A stretch of 64,000 nucleotides of DNA from Streptomyces microflavus. GTDB taxonomy: Bacteria > Actinomycetota > Actinomycetes > Streptomycetales > Streptomycetaceae. The position numbers and the translations under genes are program-made. Shown here piece after piece: positions 18,320 through 26,896 of this stretch. Position 1 is the stretch's first letter. Each line of letters begins with the position of its first letter. The DNA lies in assembly GCF_014650075.1 (NCBI RefSeq), contig NZ_BMUG01000009.1:348386-412385 (forward strand), in the 5' to 3' direction. The notes under the pieces are model-generated. The model saw only the letters and a list, made by a program, of their open reading frames with translations. It had not been told where the DNA came from and searched no databases.

Positions 18320-18508
18320 GGAAGGCATTTCGATGAGCAGCCCAACGTGACGGCAACAAATGGTTAACAGGCGGCCGACGCTTGGGGATTCCGCCGATCG
18401 GAAGGGTCAACTGGCGGCCCATTCGGTCCGCTTCACCGTTCGGACATTCACCGTTCACCCGCAGTACTTTTCCGGGACAAGGAAAGTGCCGGGTCTCCAA
18501 CTAGCGTG

Positions 18509-19528
18509 ATGCGGGTGGTTAAGCTCTCCGTCATCGTGCCGTTCTTCAACGTGCAGACATACGCGCCCGACACCCTCAGAAGCCTTCGGGCCAACGCCCG
18601 GGAGGACTTCGAGTTCATCCTCGTCGACGACCGTTCGACCGACGGGACGGCCGACGTGCTCCAGCGCGCGAGGAAGGACATTCCCGGCGCGAAGGTGATC
18701 GTCCATGAGCGCAACGGCGGTCTGGCCACGGCCAGGAACACCGGCCTCGACGCGGCGAGCGGGGAGTATCTGACCTTCCTGGACGGCGACGACTGGCTGG
18801 CCCCCGGCTACTTCACGGAGCTGGTCGCCGCGGCCGAGCGGCTGGAGTGCGACTTCGTACGCGCCGACCATGTGCAGGTCACCGGCCGCACGCGGACGGT
18901 GCACCGGGTGCCGCACGGCCTGCGGAACGTGGTGCTCAGCCCCCGTTCGGTGATCCTTCCGGCCGACCGCACGACCTCGGTGGACTATCCGTACGCCTGG
19001 GCCGGTATTTACCACCGCCGCCTTCTCGACCAGGGCCTTCTGCATTTCACCGACGGACTGCGCACCGCGGAGGACCGGCCGTGGATCTGGCGGCTGCACC
19101 GGGAGGCGGAGAGTTTCGCGGCGGTCGGACTGCTCGGCGTTTTCTACCGGCGGGGAGTCGCTTCCTCGCTCACCCAGATCGGGGATGTCCGCCAGCTCGA
19201 TTTCATCCGGGCATTCGACCAGGTCATCGCGGAGACTTCGCAGGACCGCGACGCGGATATTCTGCTGCCGAAGGCAATGCGCACCTACTGCGCCGTCATG
19301 GCCCACCACCTCGGGTCCATGGAGCGGTTCGAACCGGGCGTGGCGCGGACGCTGCGCTCCATGAGCGCCGCCGCCCTGCGCAGGCTTCCCGGCGACCTGC
19401 TCGACGAGACCCTCACCTCCCTGGGCGACCGGCGCGCCGCCCTGCTGCGCCGGGTACGCCGCCGCCCCGTCGGCGCCGAACCCACGCCCGCCGCCACACC
19501 TGCCGCCGCCACCGGAGCCCGTGCCTGA
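18509..19528 (+). CDS. Family 2 glycosyltransferase
   Basis: A 339-residue GT-A enzyme with the GT2 signatures LSVIVPFFNV, FILVDDRSTDGTADV, GLATARNTGLDAA and the metal-binding LDGDDWLAPGY, then AEDRPWIWRLHR as the acceptor-side motif. It is divergent from the NeuB-run genes and overlaps the next gene by one base (TGATG), so the two are translationally coupled. In the related S. coelicolor locus such enzymes are thought to add hexose or linkage units to the Kdn-based wall glycopolymer; that specific job is inferred. The ATG at 18509 and the GTG at 18506 are both possible. No strong ribosome site is seen. The C-terminus is rich in Arg, Ala and Pro. Confidence 0.88.
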   Translation: MRVVKLSVIVPFFNVQTYAPDTLRSLRANAREDFEFILVDDRSTDGTADVLQRARKDIPGAKVIVHERNGGLATARNTGLDAASGEYLTFLDGDDWLAPGYFTELVAAAERLECDFVRADHVQVTGRTRTVHRVPHGLRNVVLSPRSVILPADRTTSVDYPYAWAGIYHRRLLDQGLLHFTDGLRTAEDRPWIWRLHREAESFAAVGLLGVFYRRGVASSLTQIGDVRQLDFIRAFDQVIAETSQDRDADILLPKAMRTYCAVMAHHLGSMERFEPGVARTLRSMSAAALRRLPGDLLDETLTSLGDRRAALLRRVRRRPVGAEPTPAATPAAATGARA

Positions 19529-20922
19529 TGTCTGCCATCCGTTCCACCCAGCTCTTCTTCGCGGCCTCCCAGTACGCCGCCGCCACGGTGACCGCGGCCA
19601 TCCGGGCGGGGCAGTTCGGCCCGCGCGCCGAACACCGCCGACTGCTGATCGTCAGCGACACCTCGCCCGCCCCCGAGGTCGGCACCCCGCTCGACCGGAT
19701 GGCCGGATTCGCCTCGCTGCGGCCGGAGTTCGACGAGGTCCACTCGTGGAACACGTTCATCAGGCCCTTCCACCCGGCCGGCTGGTTCCCGCGCGAGCAG
19801 GACACCCTGCTCTGGGAGCGGTACCTGCGGCTGGCCTGGGAGCTGGGCGACGGGCCGGTGGAGATCGCCTGCGAGTCCATCCAGGCCAACCCGTCCAGCG
19901 CGGTGGCCAAGATCTTCGGCGAGAGCCCCATCCACCTCTACGCCGACGGGCTGATGAGTTACGGGCCCACCCGCAGCAAGATCGATCCGCTGATCGGCAC
20001 CCGGGTGCAGCGGCTGCTCCACCTGGACCTGGTGCCGGGGCTGCGGCCGCTGCTGATGACCGAGTTCGACGTCGAGCCGGAGGTCGTGCCGACGATCGAG
20101 TTCCTGAAGGTGCTGGGCGAACTGGCCGACTCCGCCGAGGAGTTCACCGCACCGGCCGACTCCCCGGCGCTGCTGCTCGGCCAGTACCTCTCCGCCATCG
20201 ACGTCCTCACCGCCGACGAGGAGCAGGAGCTCCATCTGCGGATGCTGCGCGGCACGGTGGCGCTCGGCCACACCCGCGTCGTCTTCAAACCGCACCCCGC
20301 CGCCCCGGTGAGCTGGTCGCGCGCCCTGGAGCAGGAGGCCGAGCTGCTCGGCGCCGAACTCACCGTCCTGGACTCCCCGGTGATCGCCGAGGTGGTGTAC
20401 GAGCGGACCCGCCCCGCGCTCGTCGTGGGGGCGTTCTCCACCGCGCTGCTCACCGCCGCCACGTTCTACGGCATCCCCGTCGCGAGGGTCGGCACCGAGG
20501 AGCTGCTCGCCGCGCTGACCCCGTACCAGAACAGCAACCGCGTCCCGGTCACCATCGTCGACGCCCTGCTGCCCGCCCTGGAGGACCGCGAGGCGGTCAC
20601 CTCGTGGCGGCTGCCGGGCGAGGAGCGGGTGCGCGGGGAGCTGTCGGGTCTGGTCACGGCCGTCGGCTTCGCCATGCAGCCGCAGATCTACCCGGGGCTG
20701 CGCGGCGCCGCCGAGGAGTACCTCGCCGCGCATCCGGCCCCGGCCTCGTCCCCGTACTTCCGGCGCCGCCGCCTCACCTCGCTGGCGCTGCCGGGGGCAC
20801 TGCCGGGGCAGCTCGACTTCATCCCGCGCAATGCGACGGTCCGCAGGATCGCCCGGCAGGCCGTCGCCTGGAAGCGGGGCGCGGGCCGGCGGCTCCCCGG
20901 TGTCCGCAGCGCGCGCGGCTGA
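19528..20922 (+). CDS. Polysialyltransferase-like glycosyltransferase
   Basis: A 464-residue protein of the bacterial alpha-2,8-polysialyltransferase type. It starts MSAIRSTQLFFAASQYAAA, carries the HP motif in RVVFKPHPAA and the downstream Ser motif in VVGAFSTALLTAATFYG, both needed for CMP-sialic acid use in the GT38/GT52 superfamily. An IHLYADGLMSYGPTR block matches the acceptor-domain region. The start ATG overlaps the stop of the GT2 gene. It most likely polymerises or attaches the nonulosonic acid made by the minus-strand genes. The donor is inferred, since Kdn versus sialic acid cannot be told from sequence by eye. About 55 bp of short GC-rich repeats separate it from the acyltransferase gene. 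Confidence 0.85.
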   Translation: MSAIRSTQLFFAASQYAAATVTAAIRAGQFGPRAEHRRLLIVSDTSPAPEVGTPLDRMAGFASLRPEFDEVHSWNTFIRPFHPAGWFPREQDTLLWERYLRLAWELGDGPVEIACESIQANPSSAVAKIFGESPIHLYADGLMSYGPTRSKIDPLIGTRVQRLLHLDLVPGLRPLLMTEFDVEPEVVPTIEFLKVLGELADSAEEFTAPADSPALLLGQYLSAIDVLTADEEQELHLRMLRGTVALGHTRVVFKPHPAAPVSWSRALEQEAELLGAELTVLDSPVIAEVVYERTRPALVVGAFSTALLTAATFYGIPVARVGTEELLAALTPYQNSNRVPVTIVDALLPALEDREAVTSWRLPGEERVRGELSGLVTAVGFAMQPQIYPGLRGAAEEYLAAHPAPASSPYFRRRRLTSLALPGALPGQLDFIPRNATVRRIARQAVAWKRGAGRRLPGVRSARG

Positions 20923-20929
20923 GGGGGCG

Positions 20930-20990
20930 GGGACGAACGGGGGACGAACGGGGGACGAGCAGGGAGATGAGCGGGGGATGAGCGGGGGGA
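20930..20990. repeat. 11-bp tandem repeats over the acyltransferase translation start
   Basis: GGGACGAACGG occurs at 20930-20940 and 20941-20951, then degenerates (GGGACGAGCAG, GGGATGAGCGG) up to the start codons at 20978 and 20990. The repeats carry the purine-rich ribosome site, so copy-number change would shift its spacing to the start. Confidence 0.7.
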
Positions 20991-22159
20991 TGGACGTGAC
21001 GAGTACGCGGACGGGTGCGCCGACGCTGCCGGTGCAGGAGGTCCGGGCTGCGGAACCGGTGCGTCCGGCCACCGCGGCGCCCGGGAAACGGGACCGGATG
21101 CGGGCCCTGGACGGGCTGCGCATCGTGGCCGCCCTGATGGTCTGCCTCTACCACTACGCCGGCAAGGAAGGGACGGTCGCCGAGTCCTGGGGCCAGTCGC
21201 CCGCGCACCTCTTCCCGACGCTGTCGTCGTTCGCGACGTACGGCAGCCTGGGGGTGCAGCTCTTCTTCATCATCAGCGGCTTCGTCATCTGCATGAGCAG
21301 CTGGGGCCGTACGGTCGGTGACTTCTTCCGCTCCCGGGTCGCCCGGCTCTACCCGGCGTACTGGGCGGCGATCGTCGTCGTCACGGCCGCGGCGGTCCTG
21401 CTGCCCGTCGTCGTACGGCCGCTGCGCCTGGACGAGCTGCTGGTCAACCTGACCATGCTCCAGCAGCCGATGGGTGTGGACCGGGTGCTCGGGGTCTGCT
21501 GGACGCTCTGGGTGGAGCTCCGCTTCTACGTCCTGTTCGCCGTCTTCGTCGTCTGGCGCGGGGTGACGTACCGCCGGGTGGTCATCTTCTGCTGCGGCTG
21601 GACCCTGGCGGGCGCCTTCGCCCGGATCGCCGACCATCCGCTGACCGACGCCCTGGTGATGCGGGACCACGCGCCGTACTTCATCGCGGGCCTCGCCCTG
21701 TACCTGATCTACCGGCACGGCAGCGACCTGCTGCTCTGGGGCATCGTCCTGATCAGCTGGCTGCTGGGACAGCGGTACTCCGTCACCGCGCTGTGGCACC
21801 CGGGCGGGGGCGGCGAGTTCGACCGCTCCCCCTATGTGATCCAGCTGATCGTGACCCTCGCCTTCGTGGCGGTGGCCGCCGTGGCGCTGGGCTGGCTGCG
21901 GTGGGCGAACTGGCGCTGGCTGACGTTCGCGGGGGCGTTGACGTACCCCTTCTACCTGCTGCACGAGCACCTGGGCTGGTTCGCGATCCGCGTCATGAGC
22001 CGCGGCCTGCACCTGCCGCCGCAGCTGACCCTCGTCGCCACGGTGGTCGCGATCCTGGTGCTGGCGCATCTGCTGCACCGGTTCGTCGAGAAACCGATCG
22101 GGCCGCGGCTGAAGCGGACGATGACACAGCAGAGCCTGCGGGTGCGGTCCAAGCGGTGA
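20978..22159 (+). CDS. Membrane acyltransferase (acyltransferase 3 family)
   Basis: About 393 residues with roughly ten hydrophobic segments. The family 3 signature is clear: RMRALDGLRIVAALMVCLYHYAG with the catalytic-type His, FATYGSLGVQLFFIISGFVI, RSRVARLYPAYWAA, LGVCWTLWVELRFYVLFA, and a C-terminal LLHRFVEKPIG. Enzymes of this family O-acylate extracytoplasmic glycans. Here, between nonulosonate transferases and a sialidase gene, O-acetylation of the wall polymer is the likely role. In-frame ATGs at 20978 and 20990 are both preceded by G-rich sequence within short tandem repeats; the first is used. The first ~45 residues before the membrane domain are a variable Thr/Pro/Ala-rich tail. Confidence 0.85.
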   Translation: MSGGMDVTSTRTGAPTLPVQEVRAAEPVRPATAAPGKRDRMRALDGLRIVAALMVCLYHYAGKEGTVAESWGQSPAHLFPTLSSFATYGSLGVQLFFIISGFVICMSSWGRTVGDFFRSRVARLYPAYWAAIVVVTAAAVLLPVVVRPLRLDELLVNLTMLQQPMGVDRVLGVCWTLWVELRFYVLFAVFVVWRGVTYRRVVIFCCGWTLAGAFARIADHPLTDALVMRDHAPYFIAGLALYLIYRHGSDLLLWGIVLISWLLGQRYSVTALWHPGGGGEFDRSPYVIQLIVTLAFVAVAAVALGWLRWANWRWLTFAGALTYPFYLLHEHLGWFAIRVMSRGLHLPPQLTLVATVVAILVLAHLLHRFVEKPIGPRLKRTMTQQSLRVRSKR

Positions 22160-22205
22160 GTGCCGGAGCCCATCGACTACGAGCACGGATTCGAGGATCG
22201 ACACC

Positions 22206-24116
22206 ATGCGCTTTCCCGGACGGCCGCCGCACCCGCGTCGCCGCAGAACCCGGCCGCTGACAGCCGCTCTCACCCTGATGCTGGCGGCCACGGCCCTCAC
22301 CACCCCCGCTTCCCCTGCTGCCGCAGCCGTACCGGCGGCGGTGACCACCCCGTTCAAGGCGGGCACCGAGGGCTACCGCTGCTTCCGTATCCCCGCGCTC
22401 GTCACCACGCCCTCCGGCGCCCTGCTGGCCTTCGCCGAGGGGCGGGTCGCCACCTGCAGCGATATCGGGCACAACGACATCGTGATGCGTAAGTCCACCG
22501 ACGGCGGCCGTAGTTGGGGCCCGTTGAAGGTGGTGGCCGGAGCGGCCGACGAGGACGCGCACGGCAATCCGGCACCGGTCGTGGACACCGCGACCGGGCG
22601 CGTATCACTCCTGTACGCGACCGGCGGCTGGAGCGGCACGCCGAGCGCCCCGGTCCGGGGCCCGCGCAGCCTGCGGGTCGTGCACAGCGTGGACGACGGC
22701 GCCGGCTGGACGGCGGGCGCCCCGCTCCCCCACCTCAAGCCCGCCGACCGGGCCTGGATCTCCACCGGACCCGGCCACGGCATCCAGCTCGCCCGCGGTC
22801 CGCACCGGGGCAGGCTCGTCGTCCCGGGCGACTACACGACCACGGGCGGCCGGGCGGGCGGTCAGCTGTACGTCAGCGACGACGGCGGACTGACCTGGGC
22901 CCTGGGCGCACACGCGGACGTCGACCGGGCCACCTCCGCGTTCCCGGCCGAGCTGTCCGTCGCGGAGACGACCGGCGGGGGCGTGTACGTGAACGCGCGC
23001 AGCTCGGCCCGGTGCGGCACGAACGACCACCGGACGGCCGCCACCAGCGCGGACGGCGGGACCACCTTCGCCGCACCGTTCTCCCCCGTGCCCGGCCTCG
23101 ACACCCCGCCCGTCTCCGGATCGCTGCTGCGCCTCCACGCGAAGGAGCTGGGCGCCGCGCGGGACCGGCTCCTGTTCTCCGCCCCCTCCCGCCTCGGCCC
23201 GCACACCCTGGAGGACCGCCGCGAGCTGGCGATCCGCTCCTCCTACGACGAGGGCAGGAGCTGGCGGACCGTCGGTACGGTGATCACGCCGGGCCGGTCC
23301 GGCTACTCCGACCTGGCGCTCGTCCCCGGCGGCGCCATCGGCGTGCTCTACGAGACGGCGGGGAACATCCCGCACAGCGACATCGCCTTCACCTCGTTCA
23401 CCGAGGGCCAGATGGACGCCGCCCAGCGCGAACTGCGCCTGCCCCGCACCTCCGACACCGGCCCGGGCCAGTACGGCAACCACGCTGTGGTCCACGGCGG
23501 CGCCCAACTGGGCACCCGCAACTCCGGCAAGGCCATGACCTTCGACGGCCAGGACGACTACCTGCGCCTGGTCTCCTGCTCGGACTCGCTGCGCCTGGGC
23601 GCGGGCGACTTCACCCTCACGGCCTGGTTCCGCCACACCGCCACGACGGGCGCGCTGCCGATCGTCTGGGGGTACGGGATGGGCTCCGGCGTCCAGCAGT
23701 TCTGGCTGCGGGCGGAGCCGGGCCAGGGCAGGATCCGGGCCGCGATCGACACGGGCACGGCGTACGCGGAGGCGAAGACCACGTCCTCGTACAACGACGG
23801 GCAGTGGCACCACGCGGTCGTGAAGCGGCAGTCGGGCCGGCTGACGCTGTCCGTGGACGGCGGCCAGGAGTTCGGTGCCGCGGCCCCGGCGGGCAGCATC
23901 TCCCCGCCCGCCGAGTTCTCCGTCCACATCGGCGCCCGCCCGGACTTCCCGAACCAGCCGGCCGGTGTCACCGAGCTCTTCCGGGGCGGCCTGGACGACA
24001 TCCGCATCTACGGCCGGGGCCTGACCGCCCAGGAGGCGGCACAGGTCAAGGCCGGGGCGCTGGATGTGGCCAACGAGGAGGAGCGGGTGCGGCTGGGCTT
24101 CTCCAGCATCTGGTAG
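22206..24116 (+). CDS. Secreted exo-alpha-sialidase (GH33) with C-terminal LamG domain
   Basis: A 636-residue exported glycosidase. A signal peptide covers ~1-41 (basic start, long Ala/Leu core, ASPAAAA). The GH33 six-bladed propeller is marked by the FRIP motif in YRCFRIPALVTTP and four Asp-boxes (STDGGRSWG, SDDGGLTWA, SADGGTTFA, SYDEGRSWR). Residues ~430-625 form a LamG/concanavalin-like domain (KAMTFDGQDDYLRL, LTAWFRHTA, DDIRIYGRGLTAQEAAQVKAG). The substrate would be an alpha-linked sialic acid or Kdn. Standing directly after a nonulosonate polymer locus on the same strand, it could trim or recycle the cell's own wall polymer, or harvest foreign sialosides. GAGGA 8 nt before the ATG is a good ribosome site. 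Confidence 0.92.
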   Translation: MRFPGRPPHPRRRRTRPLTAALTLMLAATALTTPASPAAAAVPAAVTTPFKAGTEGYRCFRIPALVTTPSGALLAFAEGRVATCSDIGHNDIVMRKSTDGGRSWGPLKVVAGAADEDAHGNPAPVVDTATGRVSLLYATGGWSGTPSAPVRGPRSLRVVHSVDDGAGWTAGAPLPHLKPADRAWISTGPGHGIQLARGPHRGRLVVPGDYTTTGGRAGGQLYVSDDGGLTWALGAHADVDRATSAFPAELSVAETTGGGVYVNARSSARCGTNDHRTAATSADGGTTFAAPFSPVPGLDTPPVSGSLLRLHAKELGAARDRLLFSAPSRLGPHTLEDRRELAIRSSYDEGRSWRTVGTVITPGRSGYSDLALVPGGAIGVLYETAGNIPHSDIAFTSFTEGQMDAAQRELRLPRTSDTGPGQYGNHAVVHGGAQLGTRNSGKAMTFDGQDDYLRLVSCSDSLRLGAGDFTLTAWFRHTATTGALPIVWGYGMGSGVQQFWLRAEPGQGRIRAAIDTGTAYAEAKTTSSYNDGQWHHAVVKRQSGRLTLSVDGGQEFGAAAPAGSISPPAEFSVHIGARPDFPNQPAGVTELFRGGLDDIRIYGRGLTAQEAAQVKAGALDVANEEERVRLGFSSIW

Positions 24117-24141
24117 CAGCCGGCCGACACGAACGCGTGGG

Positions 24142-24191
24142 GACCTCAAGCCACTTGACCTCAAGTTGGCTTGAGGTCCTACCTTCGGGGC
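24142..24191 (+). promoter_or_regulatory. MerR/SoxR-type promoter with 19-bp spacer and palindromic operator
   Basis: TTGACC (24155-24160) and TACCTT (24180-24185) are separated by exactly 19 bp, the over-long spacer typical of promoters activated by MerR-family proteins. The spacer is filled by a perfect palindrome, GACCTCAAG-TTGG-CTTGAGGTC (24157-24178). A third GACCTCAAG half-site lies upstream at 24142-24150. The -10 ends 6 nt before the ATG of the MarR-like gene, so that message is probably leaderless. No MerR-family gene is in the window, so the regulator must act in trans. Confidence 0.8.
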
Positions 24192-24653
24192 ATGGACTAC
24201 TCACACGACGACGCAGGACTCGCCCGCCAGCCGATCGGTTACTGGAGCTGGGCCGCGCACGACGCGACGGTCACCCACATCCGGTCGGCACTGGCCGAAC
24301 ACGGGCTCACGCAGCCGCCCTGGTGGGTGATGAACCAGGTCATCGGCGCGGGGGAGGACGGCCGCGGCCGCGCCGAGGTGGTCACCCTGCTCAGCGGGTA
24401 CCTCGACACCGGGGCGGACGGCATCGAGGAGGCCGTCGACGAACTCCTCCGACGCGAGCTGATCACCCAGGACGACGAGGACCGGCTGCGGATCACCCCC
24501 GAGGGACTGGCGCTGCGCGACCGGGCGTCCGTACGGGTCGCGCGGGCCCGCGCGGAGATCCACGAGGGCATCCCCGACGAGGAGTTCGTCGCCGCGCTGA
24601 AGGTGCTCCAGCGGATGATCCGGAACGTCGGGGGGAAGGCCTGGCACGAGTGA
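24192..24653 (+). CDS. MarR-like winged-helix transcriptional regulator
   Basis: A 153-residue protein (MDYSHDDAGLARQPIGYW ...) with a MarR-type winged-helix region at ~25-105: VTHIRSALAEHGLTQPPWWVM, then EEAVDELLRRELITQDDEDRLRITPEGLAL, the last part being the wing. C-terminal helices (RARAEIHEGIPDEEFVAALKVLQRMIRNVG) would form the dimer interface. The ligand is unknown. The ATG at 24192 lies 6 nt after a strong -10 and has only a weak upstream purine stretch, so leaderless translation is likely. It lies under a MerR-type promoter, so one regulator appears to be controlled by another. The convergent LysE gene ends 25 nt away and is a possible target. Confidence 0.78.
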   Translation: MDYSHDDAGLARQPIGYWSWAAHDATVTHIRSALAEHGLTQPPWWVMNQVIGAGEDGRGRAEVVTLLSGYLDTGADGIEEAVDELLRRELITQDDEDRLRITPEGLALRDRASVRVARARAEIHEGIPDEEFVAALKVLQRMIRNVGGKAWHE

Positions 24654-24678
24654 GAGAGCCGGCCGAGCCCCCGGACGC

Positions 24679-25362
24679 TTAGACGCTGCTGAGCGAGAGC
24701 TTCGCCGCGAACCCGAGGAACAGCACGCCCGCCGCCGAAGTCGCCCCCGCCGAGAGCCTCTTGCGGCGGCGGAAGGCGGCGGCCAGGCGGGTGCCGCCGA
24801 AGATCAGCGTCGAGAGGTACAGGAAGCTGGCGAGCTGGAGCAGCGTCCCCAGCAGCAGGAACGACAGGGCCGGGTAGGCGTAGCCGGGGTCGACGAACTG
24901 GACGAAGAACGAGATCAGGAACAGGATCGCCTTCGGGTTGATCAGGCTGACCACCAGCGCCCGGCGGTAGGGGTTCTCCGTCGTCGCCCCCGCCCCGGGC
25001 GTCTCGGCGGCCTCCGCCAGCTCGGCGGTGCGCCGGTGCCGTTCGCGCCACAGGGAGGCCGCCGCGCGCAGCATGCCGATTGCCAGCCAGGTCAGATAGC
25101 CGGCGCCCGCGTACTTGACGACGGCGAACAGCAGGGGCGTGGTCTGCAGCAGCGAGGCCGCGCCGAGCGCGGACAGCGTCATCAGGACGGCGTCCCCGGT
25201 CCACACTCCGGCGGCGGCCCTATAGCCGGTGCGCACGCCGCGTCGCGCCGCGACGGAGAGCACGTACAGCGAGTTCGGGCCCGGCAGCAGAACGATCAGC
25301 AGCAGGCCGGCGAGGTAGGTCGGAAGGTCGGTAACACCCAGCATGGACGGAGTTTCGCACAT
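24679..25362 (-). CDS. LysE/RhtC-family amino-acid exporter
   Basis: A 227-residue polytopic membrane protein with the LysE-family layout of about six hydrophobic segments. The signature LLLIVLLPGPNSLYVLSVAARRG appears near the N-terminus, then GVWTGDAVLMTLSALGAAS, YLTWLAIGMLRAA, a charged loop, and LVVSLINPKAILFLISFFVQFV. Such proteins export amino acids or related small molecules by proton antiport. The start at 25362 (MCETPSMLGVTDL) has GAGGCGG upstream; an ATG at 25344 is the alternative. The gene converges on the MarR-like gene. The substrate cannot be deduced. Confidence 0.85.
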   Translation of the reverse strand: MCETPSMLGVTDLPTYLAGLLLIVLLPGPNSLYVLSVAARRGVRTGYRAAAGVWTGDAVLMTLSALGAASLLQTTPLLFAVVKYAGAGYLTWLAIGMLRAAASLWRERHRRTAELAEAAETPGAGATTENPYRRALVVSLINPKAILFLISFFVQFVDPGYAYPALSFLLLGTLLQLASFLYLSTLIFGGTRLAAAFRRRKRLSAGATSAAGVLFLGFAAKLSLSSV

Positions 25363-25593
25363 CTGTACGCCGCCTCGCCCAGCCGTCTCGCCAGCCGTCC
25401 GGCCAGCTGTCCGGACGGCTGGGAGGCAGCCGTCTCGCCGTGACCTTTCGGCCGTCCTGCCGTGACCTGGCGGCACTAGCGTCGTGCGCAGGATTCGACC
25501 ACCGGGCAGGACGGGCATCCGTCAGGGGAAGCACCGGTGAGGCACCGGAGGATCGATCGGACGGTCGAGCCGTACGAAGTGGGGGAAGCGGGG

Positions 25594-26637
25594 ATGGCGG
25601 GGATGGCCGACAGGAACGTGGGCGCGGAGAGCGACGCGTACGCCGGCGGGGGCGACGGCCCTTACACGCGGGGGCTCCAGGGCAGCGGCCCGTACACACG
25701 GAGGAACCGGCGCGGCAGACGGGCGGCCGGGGTGACCGCCGGGGTGCTCGTGACAGCAGCCCTGGCGGCGGGGTGCGGGCCGCAGGACCCCGGGGCGGAC
25801 GCCCTGCGGCAGCCATCGGCCCGGGCCACCACCGCGCCCGCCTCTCCCGCCACCGCGCCCACCGACGACGGCAAGGGCGGGACCGGCACGGCCGAGCCGT
25901 CCCCCAGCACCCCGCCCGCGAGCCCGTCGGCCCCGCCCACCGAACCGCCCACCACACCGCCCGCGCCCTCCTCCCCCGCACCCCGGCCGAGCACCGCCCC
26001 ACCGCCCCAGGTCCTGATGCGGACCGGGTCCGAGGGCGCCCAGGTGCGGGAGTTGCAGGCCCGGCTGCGGCAGATCGGACACTTCGGGCGCAACCCCACC
26101 GGCTACTACGGCACGGTCACCGCCGACTCCGTACGGTCCTTCCAGGCCAAGCGCGGCACGGAGGCGACCGGCTCCACCGACGCGGACACCTGGCGGAAGC
26201 TGCAGTCCATGACCCGTACGCCGACGGCCGACGAGCTGGACCCGCCGACCGAGCGGCCGGTGGCCGATCCGGACAAGCGGTGTCTGACCGGCCGGGTGCT
26301 CTGCATCAGCAAGAAGAGCCGGACGCTGGCGTGGATGATCGACGGCCGGGTCGTCTCGGCGATGGATGTGCGCTTCGGCTCGGAGTACACACCGACCCGT
26401 GAGGGCGAGTTCCCGGTGTACTGGAAGTCGAGGGACCACGTGTCGACGCTGTACGACACCCCGATGCCGTACGCCCTGTTCTTCAGCGGCGGCCAGGCCG
26501 TGCACTACTCCGCCGACTTCGCGGCCAACGGCTACGGCGGCGCCTCGCACGGCTGTGTGAACGTGCGGGACAGGAAGAAGGTCGCGGCCCTCTTCGACCA
26601 GGTGAAGAACGGCGACAAGGTCGTCATCTACTGGTGA
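25594..26637 (+). CDS. L,D-transpeptidase lipoprotein with peptidoglycan-binding domain
   Basis: About 347 residues. After a cytoplasmic tail of ~45 residues comes a hydrophobic segment ending in a lipobox (LAAGC), then a long Pro/Ser/Thr-rich linker. A PGBD1 peptidoglycan-binding domain follows (GSEGAQVRELQARLRQIG, TADSVRSFQAKRG). The C-terminal YkuD catalytic domain carries the active-site block HGCVNVR, with a His (VHYSADF) before it. Such enzymes make 3-3 crosslinks in peptidoglycan or anchor proteins to it. The ATG at 25594 follows GGGGGAAG. A GTG at 25537 would add 19 residues before an already long tail. A strong bidirectional terminator follows. Confidence 0.88.
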   Translation: MAGMADRNVGAESDAYAGGGDGPYTRGLQGSGPYTRRNRRGRRAAGVTAGVLVTAALAAGCGPQDPGADALRQPSARATTAPASPATAPTDDGKGGTGTAEPSPSTPPASPSAPPTEPPTTPPAPSSPAPRPSTAPPPQVLMRTGSEGAQVRELQARLRQIGHFGRNPTGYYGTVTADSVRSFQAKRGTEATGSTDADTWRKLQSMTRTPTADELDPPTERPVADPDKRCLTGRVLCISKKSRTLAWMIDGRVVSAMDVRFGSEYTPTREGEFPVYWKSRDHVSTLYDTPMPYALFFSGGQAVHYSADFAANGYGGASHGCVNVRDRKKVAALFDQVKNGDKVVIYW

Positions 26638-26703
26638 GAGCGGTACGGGTCCGCTCGTGACCGTGTTACGGAATCCACTGGTGAACGCGGTACGGGGAGA
26701 GAG

Positions 26704-26742
26704 GGCGCGGGCGGGACCGGGGGAACGTGTCCCGCCCGCGCC
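26704..26742. terminator. Bidirectional hairpin terminator
   Basis: Perfect 14-bp arms GGCGCGGGCGGGAC and GTCCCGCCCGCGCC enclose an 11-nt loop. It lies between the convergent L,D-transpeptidase and sigma-partner genes. The rest of 26638-26896 shows nothing else. Confidence 0.85.
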
Positions 26743-26896
26743 GATGCGCTGAGCCGAAGGTACGGGGGGAACCCCGGCTCGTCGCGCTGCCGATGACCAG
26801 TCGGCTCACTCTGTACTGCGCCCGGCCCCCGAAAAACGTCACACTTGACCGAAACCCACTCGGTGCCGGGTCGCCGTACGGGGAGGAAAGCGCAGG

